Part shown: piece by piece, positions 48,739-57,067 of the stretch
Layout of the letters: each line of letters opens with the position of its first letter
How positions within the stretch are numbered: the first letter of the stretch is position 1
Source of the DNA: a virus
Length of the DNA stretch: 61,258 nucleotides
IMG/VR virus record: IMGVR_UViG_3300035204_001041
Location: 1-61,258 of that record
Reading direction: 5' to 3' (one strand)
The notes under the pieces: model-generated
What the model was told of the DNA's origin: nothing
The model's input: only the letters and a program-made list of their open reading frames with translations
Database searches by the model: none
Made by a program: the position numbers and the translations under genes

Positions 48739-51700
48739 TTAGCTCTGGCTGGAAAAGCGGCCCCTAAACAAGCCAACTTTAGCACCAGATGCTCTCCTCA
48801 AGTCTTTCTTAAGTGATGGTGTATTTCCTCGCTTCCCTGCTGTGTAAAGTACATCATCAAGGGTCTTACCTTCTGCAACCACTGTGACGCGGAGATCACC
48901 GCCCCCACCGCCGCCAGCACCAGCCACCTGCAAAGCAGAGCCAATAGCATCAACAAACCCTGGAACCATTTCAAGGCTCATTTGGGGTGCAGTGGACGGC
49001 CCCACACCCAAGCCAGTGAAGGCGTTTCCAATCTGGGCCACTAGATCCGCAGGGGTCTTGGCAGCCAGGAAAAGATCGTTAGGCGCAAAGCGAGCCATCG
49101 TTCCCTTACCGCCAGCAGACATGACGCCCGGTGTGTCTTCATACTCTTCAGGGTTGAAGGTCTTTGTTTTGGCTTTTCCAAGAGTCAGGATTTCTGTGAC
49201 CATGTCTTTGAGCATTTGCCAAAGACCACCAAACAAATCCACAAAGAACTGTTTGATGCCGCTAAAAACGTCACCCCAACTGAAGTTATCAATCCAATCT
49301 GTGAAAAGGCCAAAGAACGCACCAACCAGTTGTTTGCCCTGTTCCCAAACGGAGGCCAACACGCGCGGAATAAAAGCGATCACTTCATTGATCAGGATCG
49401 GGACCAGCTTAACTACTGCGTAAATAAGAGATGGCATGAGCTTTACTGCTGCTGCCACCAACATCGGGAGTGCGCCGATAATAGCGATAATAAGATCAGG
49501 AATCGCTTGAATGACGGCTTCAACAAACGCAGGCAGCGCATAGATTAGCTGCTCTATGATGCCCGTCGTACCCATGATAAGTGTAGTGACAAGCCCAGGA
49601 AGCGCTTTAGTAATCACCTGAATTAATGCTGGGAGCGCCTTGGCTATTGCGCCCGCACCTTTCGCAAGGGCATCAAAGAAGGCCGTAATAATATCAGGCA
49701 ACGCTGCTACGATTTGGTTGATAAACTGAGGCAGCAAGCCAACCACATATGTAAACGCATCCCCCAAGAACGTGAGAAGCATAGGCAGGTTATCTAAAAT
49801 AGCCTGCAAGATTTTGGGGACTTGATCGACGATTGCAATGATGAAATTTGGAAGGCCAGCTACTAGCGCCTGTAAAATTGGGCCAATAGAGCCAACTATT
49901 GCATCAATCACAATGCCTATGTTTGATGCAAAGGCTTGCAGTAAAACAGGGATGTTGTCTGCAAGGGTCTTTACAAACGATGGGATCTGCGTTGCGATTT
50001 CTTGAAGAATCATCGGCAGTCCGGCAACCAGATCTGAGAAGAAGCTTGCTGCGTTAGCGAACTGCTCGGCAATCTTCATTGCACCAGCTTCACCAACACT
50101 TCCAGGCATGCCTGCTAGCTTGCTTTTAGCTGCTGCAAGCTCAGCGCCTTCTAGTTCACCACTTGAAATCTGGGCTTGAAGATCAGCCCGCTCCTGCATT
50201 AAATCGCGTGCTTCACCAAGTGTTGCCAGTACATCAATGTTGAGGCCAGTGTATTTGGCGACAGCATCTAAGACCTTATTCCAGGCACCGGCTACTTGGT
50301 CTACAACCTTCTTTACGCCACCAGCAACACTCTTGAAAACCCCCAGGGTTTTGGTAGCTACAGAAATGGATCTGGCGATGACTGCGCCACCTTCATCTAC
50401 AACATCGAACAAAGCAACAACGGCAGGGTGTACTTCTGCGTCGAAGAAGTCTAAAACTTGTTTACCGTATTTGAATATGGGCGCTAGAGCACCCAGTACG
50501 GCTTCACGCATGCCTTCCGGTAAAGCCTGAAGGGTGTCGTTGAACTGCTTCATGGCCGCAAGCTTGGCCTCAAGCATTTCCTTTTCAGCATCGAGTGCGG
50601 CTTGAAGCATGGCCCTTAAAGCGTCGTCTTGAATGGCCTCTGCTTGCTGCCACTCTTTTTCAATCTCTATCAGGCGTGCTTGTTCATTTTGGCCAAGCGT
50701 TTTGTGTGCCTCAAGCTGAAGGCGCTCTTCTAGCTCAAACAACTCATCTTGCTGCCTAAGCCTTGTGGTGCTCAGTAGCTCTGGGTTCTCCTTCCTTACT
50801 TCCTCAAGTTCTTTCTGGTGCTGCCTTTCTAATACAACCCTTTCATTTAAGGAATGCATTTCCAGGGAATTCCACCTTTCAATCTCTGCTTCGTGGGCTT
50901 CTCGCTGAATCTCAGCGATTCTTTCCTGTGTGGCTAACTCCGCTGCCGCTCTAGCCTCTCGGTAACGGCCCTCTACTCTCCATCTTTGTTCCTCGTTGTC
51001 TTCAACGAGCGCGAAAGCAAACTTGAAGTGGTCCTCCATGTCCCTCAAAGTTTTCTTAAGCTCTGCCCGCTCTCGATCCTGGGCGCCCATCTTTGCATCA
51101 AAGATTTCTTGTGCAGCCTCCTCTTGGATTTCTACCCAATCTGTGGCGACTCTAAGTGCGTGGGTTGCTGCAAGCGTTTCAGAGTCGGCTTCCAGTTGAG
51201 CTTGAAGCTCAAGGTATTTGCGGCTCCCCTCACGACGAAGCTTCATAGCTTCTTCAAATACCTCTTCGAGATCTGCTAGTTCTCGTTGAAACGAAAGCTT
51301 CCTTTCACCTACGCTATCTCTCAGGAACTCTGCATTTGCATCCTGCCAATCTTCTAAAATCTTTTTGCGCTTTTTGTTGAGCGCATCAAGAGCAGACTCC
51401 CATTTCTTCAGCCACTCTTTCCTTGCGGCATCTGCGGCATCTGATTCTGCTTTTTGCGCTTCGGCAGCCTGATCAATTCGCTGCCTGGCGATTCGGGCTA
51501 GTGCGCTTTTCCAGTTTGATTCCAGATTTCTTATTGTTTGGTTGTTTTGGCTTTCTAGTACAGCAATTTGGCTTTGGTAAATCTGTACCTGAGCGCCAGT
51601 GATTGCGTCAACAGTGGCCTCAATGCCAAGAGCTATCTTTTGGGCTGCGGTGAAGTGTCTGATGTCAAAGATTTTTTCGGCATCAAAATCTTCGGCTCGG

Positions 51701-53883
51701 GCAAACCTATCTAGCCAACGCCCAACGCTTGCGTACTGGTCATCAAATTCAAGAGTTAGCCTTGCGAGAGAATCTCTATAGTTTTGCAAAGCCGCCGTGG
51801 AATCAGAGAGTTTCTCCATATGCGCAATCACCTCTTCAGGATTCATTGCGTCATAGAGATTTTCACCTTCCTCCGCTGCTGCTGCTAGCTTCTCTTCCCA
51901 CTTGACGGCATCAAATGCCTCTGCGGCTACTTCACTCACGTCTTTTAGGATTTCAATCCCTTGTACCCACTCACCGCCAATTACGGTTTGGTCACCCCAA
52001 TAAACGCCGATCATCTTGCCGGACTTGACCATTTCCGCCGCAGTATCTTGAGTCATGTCCAAGATGCGATCTAGGTTGCGCTTTGCTGTTGCGCTTAGCC
52101 GGTCATACATCCCCTCATCTTCAAGAGTGAGACGCGCTATTTGTTGAGCGCGCTCAAGCTCGTTTCCAACTTGCGTCTCTTGTGTCTTTTCGAACCGTTC
52201 AGCTTCCTGCCTAAACCTGCGGAGCGCAGTAGTCGCATCCATCAGATTTCGAGAAACGCCGCCGCCTATACCTGCTAGCCTTTTGAAACCGCCCCAAAGC
52301 TTCTTACCGACTTTGTAGGCACCGTAAGCAGCCACCCCGTAGACACCGGCCCGGAGAGCAACTTTCGATAGGCCGCCTGCCAGCCTGCCCATATTATAGG
52401 CGATGCCTTTACCTGCGCCCTTCTTCATAAACGCACCAAGCGCCCCCGCAGCGCCCGCGCCTGAGCTTGATGCTTGCAGCAGCCCCATGGCTACCGCTGC
52501 CTTGTTGACAGCAGTAACGAACGCCATGACTCTATTGACAGCAAAGATGGTAATCATCACCTTTGCGACTTCTTGCAGGATTGGAAGCCATTGCATGAAC
52601 TGCTGTATGACTTCAATCATAGCGACAATAAGGTTGTTTAGGCCATCACCCCACGTTGGCGCATTGATAATAAAATACGCCTCAATAGTCTCCATTGCTC
52701 TTGTCCAGGCATTCTCAGTTCCCTGGGCATCTTCAGCAATATCTTGTGAAACTGTATTGAATGCTTGGGCAATCGTACCCAGCATTCTGGTAAGAGGCTC
52801 TTGGTAGTTATCGAAGATTGAGAGCAGAATGTCTTGGAACGCTGACTTTACGATAACGGCTTGATCAAGGACGTTAGCGGTTGCTTTGCTGTACAGTCGC
52901 TCAGTTTCACCTGCCGATTGATCCAGCATCCTCAACAAGTCAGCGTAGTTATCCCTACCTTCTTGCGCAGCCTGGATAATGCCGAACATATTTGCACCAG
53001 CACGCTGGCCAAACAGAATTAATGCATCAGTAGAGGTGATGGTGGTTTCACCAAGATTATTAATAATCGCGCCAAAATCATGGAACTCTGGGTTTATGTC
53101 CTTCATGGACTTACCCAGTTTCCTCATCACCGCTTCTTTCTTTTCAGAAGTTACGGCAGCGGCTTGCATCGCCATACGGAAGTTTGTACCTGCCAAACTA
53201 CCTTCAAGACCAATGTTTCGGAACTGGGCAACAGCAGCCGTAGCTTGCTCAATATCCATACCGAATGCAGAACCAACAGTACCGGCGTACTTCATTGCTT
53301 CTCGCAAACTGTTGATATCCAACAACGAGTTTGTAAGCGCAACTGAGTAAACGTCAGTTATTCGGCTAGAATCCTCTGCGGTAATGTTGAACTGCGCCAT
53401 TGCAGAAGCAAGCATTTGTGCAGAAGTGGCTGCATCTGTTCCAGCAGCACCAGCAAACTTCAGTACAGTTTCGACGTTAGTTATAACGTCGGCAGCACTT
53501 TGACCTGTCCTAGCAAGGATCTGCATTGCCTGGGCAGACTGAGTTGCACTAAACATAGTAGTGCGGCCCATTTCACGAGCCTTCTCAGTCAGTTGCTCCA
53601 ACTCTTCCGCAGTGGAGTTAGTAATGGCACCCATAAATGCCATTTCGCGATCAAAGCGGGCACCTACGGCGGCACTAGCACCCATTAGGCCAGTGAAGCC
53701 AGCAGTAAGCCTCTTAATTGCACGCCCTGTGTGCTGATCAAGAGACTTACCAAGCTGTTTGCTTACTCTAGTTCCGGTTTTTCCGAGATTCGTTAAAGCA
53801 GAACTAGCTTGAGAAACGCCAGTAGTGAACTCTTTAGAAGAGAACTTAGCGATAATCTTCAAAGTGCTGGTTACGTCTGCCAC
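48739..53883 (-). CDS. Tail tape measure protein
   Basis: 1,714 residues. The N-terminal TMP core (about 60-330, with RFDREMAFMGAITNSTAEEL and MQILARTGQSAADV) is the phage minor tail TIGR01760-like region. A basic Gly/Ala hydrophobic part and a long coiled-coil section (about 800-1200, ERAELKKTLRDMEDHF-type) follow. Then repeated hydrophobic segments (LPALIQVITKALPGLV, LPAFVEAVIQAIPDLI) that form the pore-like region. Length sets tail length, predicting a tail of roughly 250 nm by the usual 1.5 angstrom per residue rule. GTG start. Confidence 0.85.
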   Translation of the reverse strand: MADVTSTLKIIAKFSSKEFTTGVSQASSALTNLGKTGTRVSKQLGKSLDQHTGRAIKRLTAGFTGLMGASAAVGARFDREMAFMGAITNSTAEELEQLTEKAREMGRTTMFSATQSAQAMQILARTGQSAADVITNVETVLKFAGAAGTDAATSAQMLASAMAQFNITAEDSSRITDVYSVALTNSLLDINSLREAMKYAGTVGSAFGMDIEQATAAVAQFRNIGLEGSLAGTNFRMAMQAAAVTSEKKEAVMRKLGKSMKDINPEFHDFGAIINNLGETTITSTDALILFGQRAGANMFGIIQAAQEGRDNYADLLRMLDQSAGETERLYSKATANVLDQAVIVKSAFQDILLSIFDNYQEPLTRMLGTIAQAFNTVSQDIAEDAQGTENAWTRAMETIEAYFIINAPTWGDGLNNLIVAMIEVIQQFMQWLPILQEVAKVMITIFAVNRVMAFVTAVNKAAVAMGLLQASSSGAGAAGALGAFMKKGAGKGIAYNMGRLAGGLSKVALRAGVYGVAAYGAYKVGKKLWGGFKRLAGIGGGVSRNLMDATTALRRFRQEAERFEKTQETQVGNELERAQQIARLTLEDEGMYDRLSATAKRNLDRILDMTQDTAAEMVKSGKMIGVYWGDQTVIGGEWVQGIEILKDVSEVAAEAFDAVKWEEKLAAAAEEGENLYDAMNPEEVIAHMEKLSDSTAALQNYRDSLARLTLEFDDQYASVGRWLDRFARAEDFDAEKIFDIRHFTAAQKIALGIEATVDAITGAQVQIYQSQIAVLESQNNQTIRNLESNWKSALARIARQRIDQAAEAQKAESDAADAARKEWLKKWESALDALNKKRKKILEDWQDANAEFLRDSVGERKLSFQRELADLEEVFEEAMKLRREGSRKYLELQAQLEADSETLAATHALRVATDWVEIQEEAAQEIFDAKMGAQDRERAELKKTLRDMEDHFKFAFALVEDNEEQRWRVEGRYREARAAAELATQERIAEIQREAHEAEIERWNSLEMHSLNERVVLERQHQKELEEVRKENPELLSTTRLRQQDELFELEERLQLEAHKTLGQNEQARLIEIEKEWQQAEAIQDDALRAMLQAALDAEKEMLEAKLAAMKQFNDTLQALPEGMREAVLGALAPIFKYGKQVLDFFDAEVHPAVVALFDVVDEGGAVIARSISVATKTLGVFKSVAGGVKKVVDQVAGAWNKVLDAVAKYTGLNIDVLATLGEARDLMQERADLQAQISSGELEGAELAAAKSKLAGMPGSVGEAGAMKIAEQFANAASFFSDLVAGLPMILQEIATQIPSFVKTLADNIPVLLQAFASNIGIVIDAIVGSIGPILQALVAGLPNFIIAIVDQVPKILQAILDNLPMLLTFLGDAFTYVVGLLPQFINQIVAALPDIITAFFDALAKGAGAIAKALPALIQVITKALPGLVTTLIMGTTGIIEQLIYALPAFVEAVIQAIPDLIIAIIGALPMLVAAAVKLMPSLIYAVVKLVPILINEVIAFIPRVLASVWEQGKQLVGAFFGLFTDWIDNFSWGDVFSGIKQFFVDLFGGLWQMLKDMVTEILTLGKAKTKTFNPEEYEDTPGVMSAGGKGTMARFAPNDLFLAAKTPADLVAQIGNAFTGLGVGPSTAPQMSLEMVPGFVDAIGSALQVAGAGGGGGGDLRVTVVAEGKTLDDVLYTAGKRGNTPSLKKDLRRASGAKVGLFRGRFSSQS

Positions 53884-53950
53884 TAGCTTATTCCCGGTTT
53901 ATTGGCTCAATGATAGCTGATTTCAAACCTTTAGTTCTGTACTAACTTTA

Positions 53951-54771
53951 TTAGAAATCAAACCCCGCTGATCGGATTGAGTTTATTAGTTCGCTTTCTT
54001 TTGCTGCCTTATTCTTTTGCGATGATTGCTTCTTTGCCCCAGTCTTTCCTTTTTTCATTGGTTTACCACCAAATGCTGTGTTGACCATTTCTGCAACCAT
54101 GTTCACCTGCTCCATCTTGTAAGAAAGAATGCAGTAGATGCATGTTTCAAGTTGTTGAACACTAAGGTCAAGAACATCGTCTAACGTCCAACCAGAGGAG
54201 AATAAGATGCCAAGTCCACGCTCTATATCCTCTATCCCTATTGGATTTCCGTTGCGTTCCGCCCCAGCACTGCTATCCCGCCCCCGATCTTCTTGATGAA
54301 CCTTTCGGAAAAAGGGACAAGAGCAGTAATCAAGTCCTCCATAGGCAGTACATCAAGGGGGTCTTGGCCCGCCAAAGCATTAGGGTAAGCAGCCGTAAAG
54401 ATCTCACCTAGCTTTTCCGAAATCACTTCATTCGTTGCTAAGGCAAGAATTCCATCTACGATATTAGAGCCGCCATCACTGCCCCATGCGCCAAGGGCTT
54501 CATTTATCGCGGGATCCGCAATCAACTCACGCATCAATCTAAAAACTTTCACTTGCTGTCGCGCAGCAATAGCTCCTGGGAGAGTAATCTTCTCTCCGGT
54601 GCAAGTTGTCAACTCTACCTGATCCGGTGGAACCAACTTAGCGAGCAAGTTTTCAATCTGTGTGAAGAACGCATTGTCTGCATTCATAAGATCTTGTGTT
54701 AGTTGCACCGTACCGTTTTCCCCCACGGGTGGGGTTGTGGTTTCAGTCTCGGTTCCTGTCTGTTCTTGCAT
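53951..54771 (-). CDS. gpGT-type tail assembly chaperone fusion via -1 frameshift
   Basis: About 273 residues made if ribosomes shift -1 at the CCCTTTT heptamer (54310-54316). The extension frame is open from the slip to TAA at 53951 and encodes about 119 residues beginning FRKVHQEDRG and ending SIRSAGFDF. In siphophages, gpG and gpGT chaperone the tape measure; the gene precedes it here. The extension was confirmed by reading the -1 frame directly. Confidence 0.75.
54238..54771 (-). CDS. gpG-type tail assembly chaperone
   Basis: 177 residues, unshifted product, ending GGGIAVLGRNATEIQ. The ATG at 54771 is chosen because AGGAGG lies 5 nt before it; the longer frame (to 54852) lacks a ribosome-binding site. 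Helical, acidic, located immediately upstream of the tape measure gene as expected. Confidence 0.75.
   Translation of the reverse strand: MQEQTGTETETTTPPVGENGTVQLTQDLMNADNAFFTQIENLLAKLVPPDQVELTTCTGEKITLPGAIAARQQVKVFRLMRELIADPAINEALGAWGSDGGSNIVDGILALATNEVISEKLGEIFTAAYPNALAGQDPLDVLPMEDLITALVPFSERFIKKIGGGIAVLGRNATEIQ
54310..54316 (-). other. Slippery heptamer C CCT TTT
   Basis: Read on the minus strand with the zero frame C CCT TTT, so P-site CCT can re-pair on CCC and A-site TTT on TTT. It is the canonical X_XXY_YYZ slip sequence for programmed -1 frameshifting. Confidence 0.75.
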
Positions 54772-54892
54772 ATTCACCTCCTGGGCGTTGCATGACTGTA
54801 TCATTGTCGGCGCAACTGAATCAAGTGCGTCAGAAGCCCGCACAATGTTCATAGCCTAAAGTTTAGGCGAGTACCACTGGGGCGCTATGCAA

Positions 54893-54933
54893 GAACAACA
54901 AAGGGGGCACTCGCGTCCGTTGCGAATGCCCCC
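54893..54933 (-). terminator. Intrinsic terminator after the major tail protein gene
   Basis: On the minus strand GGGGGCA...TGCCCCC with an inner CGC/GCG extension, followed by TTTGTTGTT. It separates abundant major tail transcripts from the downstream tail genes. Confidence 0.8.
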
Positions 54934-54955
54934 ACCTGCTGTCGGTCGTAAACTA

Positions 54956-55501
54956 TCAGGTTTCTCTATTGAAGAATACAAGCTGCTGGGTTTCAGCCAA
55001 AGCGCCGCCTGCCCAATCTGTGGTGCTACGCAGACAGTAAAACGAGTACTCAAAGGAGTGCTCATCTTGCCCAAACGTAGGCGAGACTCCAGAATCACTG
55101 GCAATCTTCCATGCATAAACATTCATGGTGTTTCCAGTCACAGCCATGTAATGGCGAATGTGACAAGCAAGCTCTTCAACCAGGGGATCACCGCCCCACT
55201 TCAAAGCAGTACCGGCAGTGTTGGTTGCGCCAGCGCCAAGAGCGCGGCTCATGTTGTGGAAATCCCACTCAATGCTGGTGAACTTAACCATCACCGATTG
55301 GGCTTGTGTGAATGTGTAGACATTGAGGCGCGGATTGCCTTGGCTAATAGCCCGCTTCTCAGAAGTCATTTCAATAGAAACACCGTCTTCACTGATCGCT
55401 CCAACATCAGTGCTAGGTGTTGTACCAGCAGGCCCCAAAAAGAGCACAGCGGGGCCGAACGAAATATCGTTCGTGGTAATAGTAGGTACATTATATGGCA
55501 T
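54956..55501 (-). CDS. Major tail protein
   Basis: 181 residues. Starts MPYNVPTITTNDISFGPAVL. Order, size and beta-rich composition fit a siphovirus major tail tube protein: TSEKRAISQGNPRLN near the N-terminus and HSFEYSFYCLRS in the C-terminal half. It lies upstream of the gpG/tape measure genes and has its own terminator and promoter-like motif (55569), matching high demand. GGAGAGGCGATCCG precedes the ATG. Confidence 0.75.
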   Translation of the reverse strand: MPYNVPTITTNDISFGPAVLFLGPAGTTPSTDVGAISEDGVSIEMTSEKRAISQGNPRLNVYTFTQAQSVMVKFTSIEWDFHNMSRALGAGATNTAGTALKWGGDPLVEELACHIRHYMAVTGNTMNVYAWKIASDSGVSPTFGQDEHSFEYSFYCLRSTTDWAGGALAETQQLVFFNRET

Positions 55502-55568
55502 CGGATCGCCTCTCCGTTAGGGTTCAATAATTTGTGCAGCGCCTAATAGGCGTCCAATGCTCTCGTAA

Positions 55569-55592
55569 GGAATACCACGTCCGTGGTTTATA
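55569..55592 (-). promoter_or_regulatory. Promoter-family motif upstream of the major tail protein
   Basis: TAAACC-ACGGAC-GTGGTATTCC keeps the exact spacing of the early promoter family, with a perfect ACCAC/GTGGT hairpin. The -10 (TATTCC) is weaker. A palindrome CGCCTAATAGGCG lies at 55540-55552 in the leader. Confidence 0.5.
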
Positions 55593-55602
55593 GTCTACCC
55601 TA

Positions 55603-55962
55603 CTATTTTCTTCTTGAGTCTTCCAACGTGTTTTGCTCCCCACAACGCCTGCACGGCACCATAATGGTTCCACCAACCCCAGGAATGACGTAGGCAACAA
55701 AGTCCTTATAGCGGACCCTAAGTTCTTCTTTTTCTTTGTTGTAGATACCAAGACGAGCGCCACAGTTTTGGCATGCCCACACTTCATCACGCATCGGCTG
55801 CTTGCTGTCTGTTTCCTCGGCTTTGTGTTCATTTGCCTGGGCATTATTAACAATGACAAGGGCTTGAACGTGTTGGAGTTGGGCATCCATCTCGTGAATG
55901 ACCATTTCTATTCTTTCAAGGCGCTCATCGGTTGAATGAGGTTTCTGTCGATTAGCTTGCAT
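55603..55962 (-). CDS. Zinc-ribbon protein in tail module
   Basis: 119 residues. N-terminal helix, then ACQNCGARLG (about 63-72) and PCRRCGEQNT (about 103-112), a two-knuckle zinc ribbon. Small zinc-ribbon proteins of unknown role (some called Com-like) occur in phage head-tail regions. Its start overlaps the next zinc protein's stop. Confidence 0.6.
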   Translation of the reverse strand: MQANRQKPHSTDERLERIEMVIHEMDAQLQHVQALVIVNNAQANEHKAEETDSKQPMRDEVWACQNCGARLGIYNKEKEELRVRYKDFVAYVIPGVGGTIMVPCRRCGEQNTLEDSRRK

Positions 55963-56146
55963 TAGTTACCTTCAGTTTGATTTTGAAGCCGCACTTACAA
56001 GCCTCTCTTCGCACGTTCCCTACCGGGCCTGTGGTAAGCGATTCACCTGGCTTCAGCCTAAAAATCTCGGACCCGCAATCAGGGCACCGAATGATAGCAC
56101 CAGGGCCATCTGGAGCGTTAGCCGCTCTCCAACTTTGCGTTCTCAT
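55952..56146 (-). CDS. Small zinc-ribbon protein
   Basis: 64 residues. IIRCPDCGSEIFRLKPGES (about 18-36) and a later EACKCGF form a second zinc ribbon next to the first. Start after GGAGCTATA. Function unknown. Confidence 0.6.
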   Translation of the reverse strand: MRTQSWRAANAPDGPGAIIRCPDCGSEIFRLKPGESLTTGPVGNVRREACKCGFKIKLKVTNAS

Positions 56147-56574
56147 TATAGCTCCCTATGTGCCAAACGAACTGCGTATTCACCCTGAGCAAAATATGCA
56201 CGCACGCTTTCATTCCAGCCTTCTACTGGGCGAACTGTCTCTACAGAAAACCCAGCAACCGGAACACCATCTTTCCTTAATGTTGCATTCTGTAGGGCTT
56301 CAAAACAGGCCTGGTAAATCTCAAGACAGTTACCCGCGCTTTTTCTAGAGTAAGCGTACAAATCCATAGTCACAAGCTCGTACTCGCCATACGGGCCAAT
56401 GCGGCCAGAAACAAAGTCGATAATCACCATTGGGTAATCAACCGTCTTTGCGTCCGGCTCTTGGATATGGGCACCCCATACCCGGCTGCTGACAAGATCA
56501 GTGACAGTTGAAGAAGACAACAATGTTGCCCTCACCAATAGTTTACTGGATTCTAAGTTTACTAAGTGCGCCAT
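56146..56574 (-). CDS. Tail terminator / completion-like protein
   Basis: 142 residues. The position (between an HK97 gp10-like protein and the major tail protein), size and pattern (VDYPMVIIDFVSG and VTMDLYAYSRKS) resemble the tail terminator family (DUF3168-like). It would cap the tail tube. Assignment rests on order and composition. Confidence 0.55.
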   Translation of the reverse strand: MAHLVNLESSKLLVRATLLSSSTVTDLVSSRVWGAHIQEPDAKTVDYPMVIIDFVSGRIGPYGEYELVTMDLYAYSRKSAGNCLEIYQACFEALQNATLRKDGVPVAGFSVETVRPVEGWNESVRAYFAQGEYAVRLAHREL

Positions 56575-57062
56575 TATTTAACCGAATCTAAGACTTTGTT
56601 CATTATGGCGAATGACATATCATCAGCGCCTTTTTTGAAAGTCTCACCAAAGGTATTTCTGCCAAGCATTCTCTTGGTCCCTTTGAAAACATAGCGATTG
56701 TAAGGGGCAACTGAAGAGTCAGAATAGATACTAAGCGTTGGCCTATTTTGGCCCTTTATCTCCGCCTTAATACTCCTTGCGAGCTTTCCTTTATGTGAAT
56801 GGACTACCCAAGGCTCAGTTTGATGCACCCCAATGCTTCCATGGCGCCTAGCGTAAGGGTGCCCCAATTTAGCCAATGATTTCAATGTATGATCTCTTCT
56901 CAGCAAAGCGGGCATTAGGTGGTTTTTCAAATAAACTTCAGCACCAGCCGCAAGTGCATCCTTTGCCACTTGGCCTCGTACAGACTTTTCAACACGCTTC
57001 AACAGTCGCTTAGCAACATAAAAGTCATTTGCATCCAGTACAATTTGAACAGTAGCCGCCAT
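56574..57062 (-). CDS. HK97 gp10-like tail completion protein
   Basis: 162 residues. A helical N-terminus (LLKRVEKSVRGQVAKDALAA), a beta part with KAEIKGQNRPTLSIYSDS, and ADDMSFAIMNKVLDSV fit the phage head-tail/tail-completion gp10 family. Neighbours agree. No strong Shine-Dalgarno before the ATG. Confidence 0.6.
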   Translation of the reverse strand: MAATVQIVLDANDFYVAKRLLKRVEKSVRGQVAKDALAAGAEVYLKNHLMPALLRRDHTLKSLAKLGHPYARRHGSIGVHQTEPWVVHSHKGKLARSIKAEIKGQNRPTLSIYSDSSVAPYNRYVFKGTKRMLGRNTFGETFKKGADDMSFAIMNKVLDSVK

Positions 57063-57067
57063 ATGCT

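Noticed and set aside
48884-49423. 179-codon plus-strand frame
   Set aside because: Antisense to the tape measure gene; composition mirrors its coding strand.
54887-55546. 219-codon plus-strand frame
   Set aside because: Antisense shadow of the major tail protein gene and its terminator hairpin.
55524-55886. 120-codon minus-strand frame
   Set aside because: Overlaps the zinc-ribbon gene in another frame and extends across the promoter-like motif; no ribosome-binding site.
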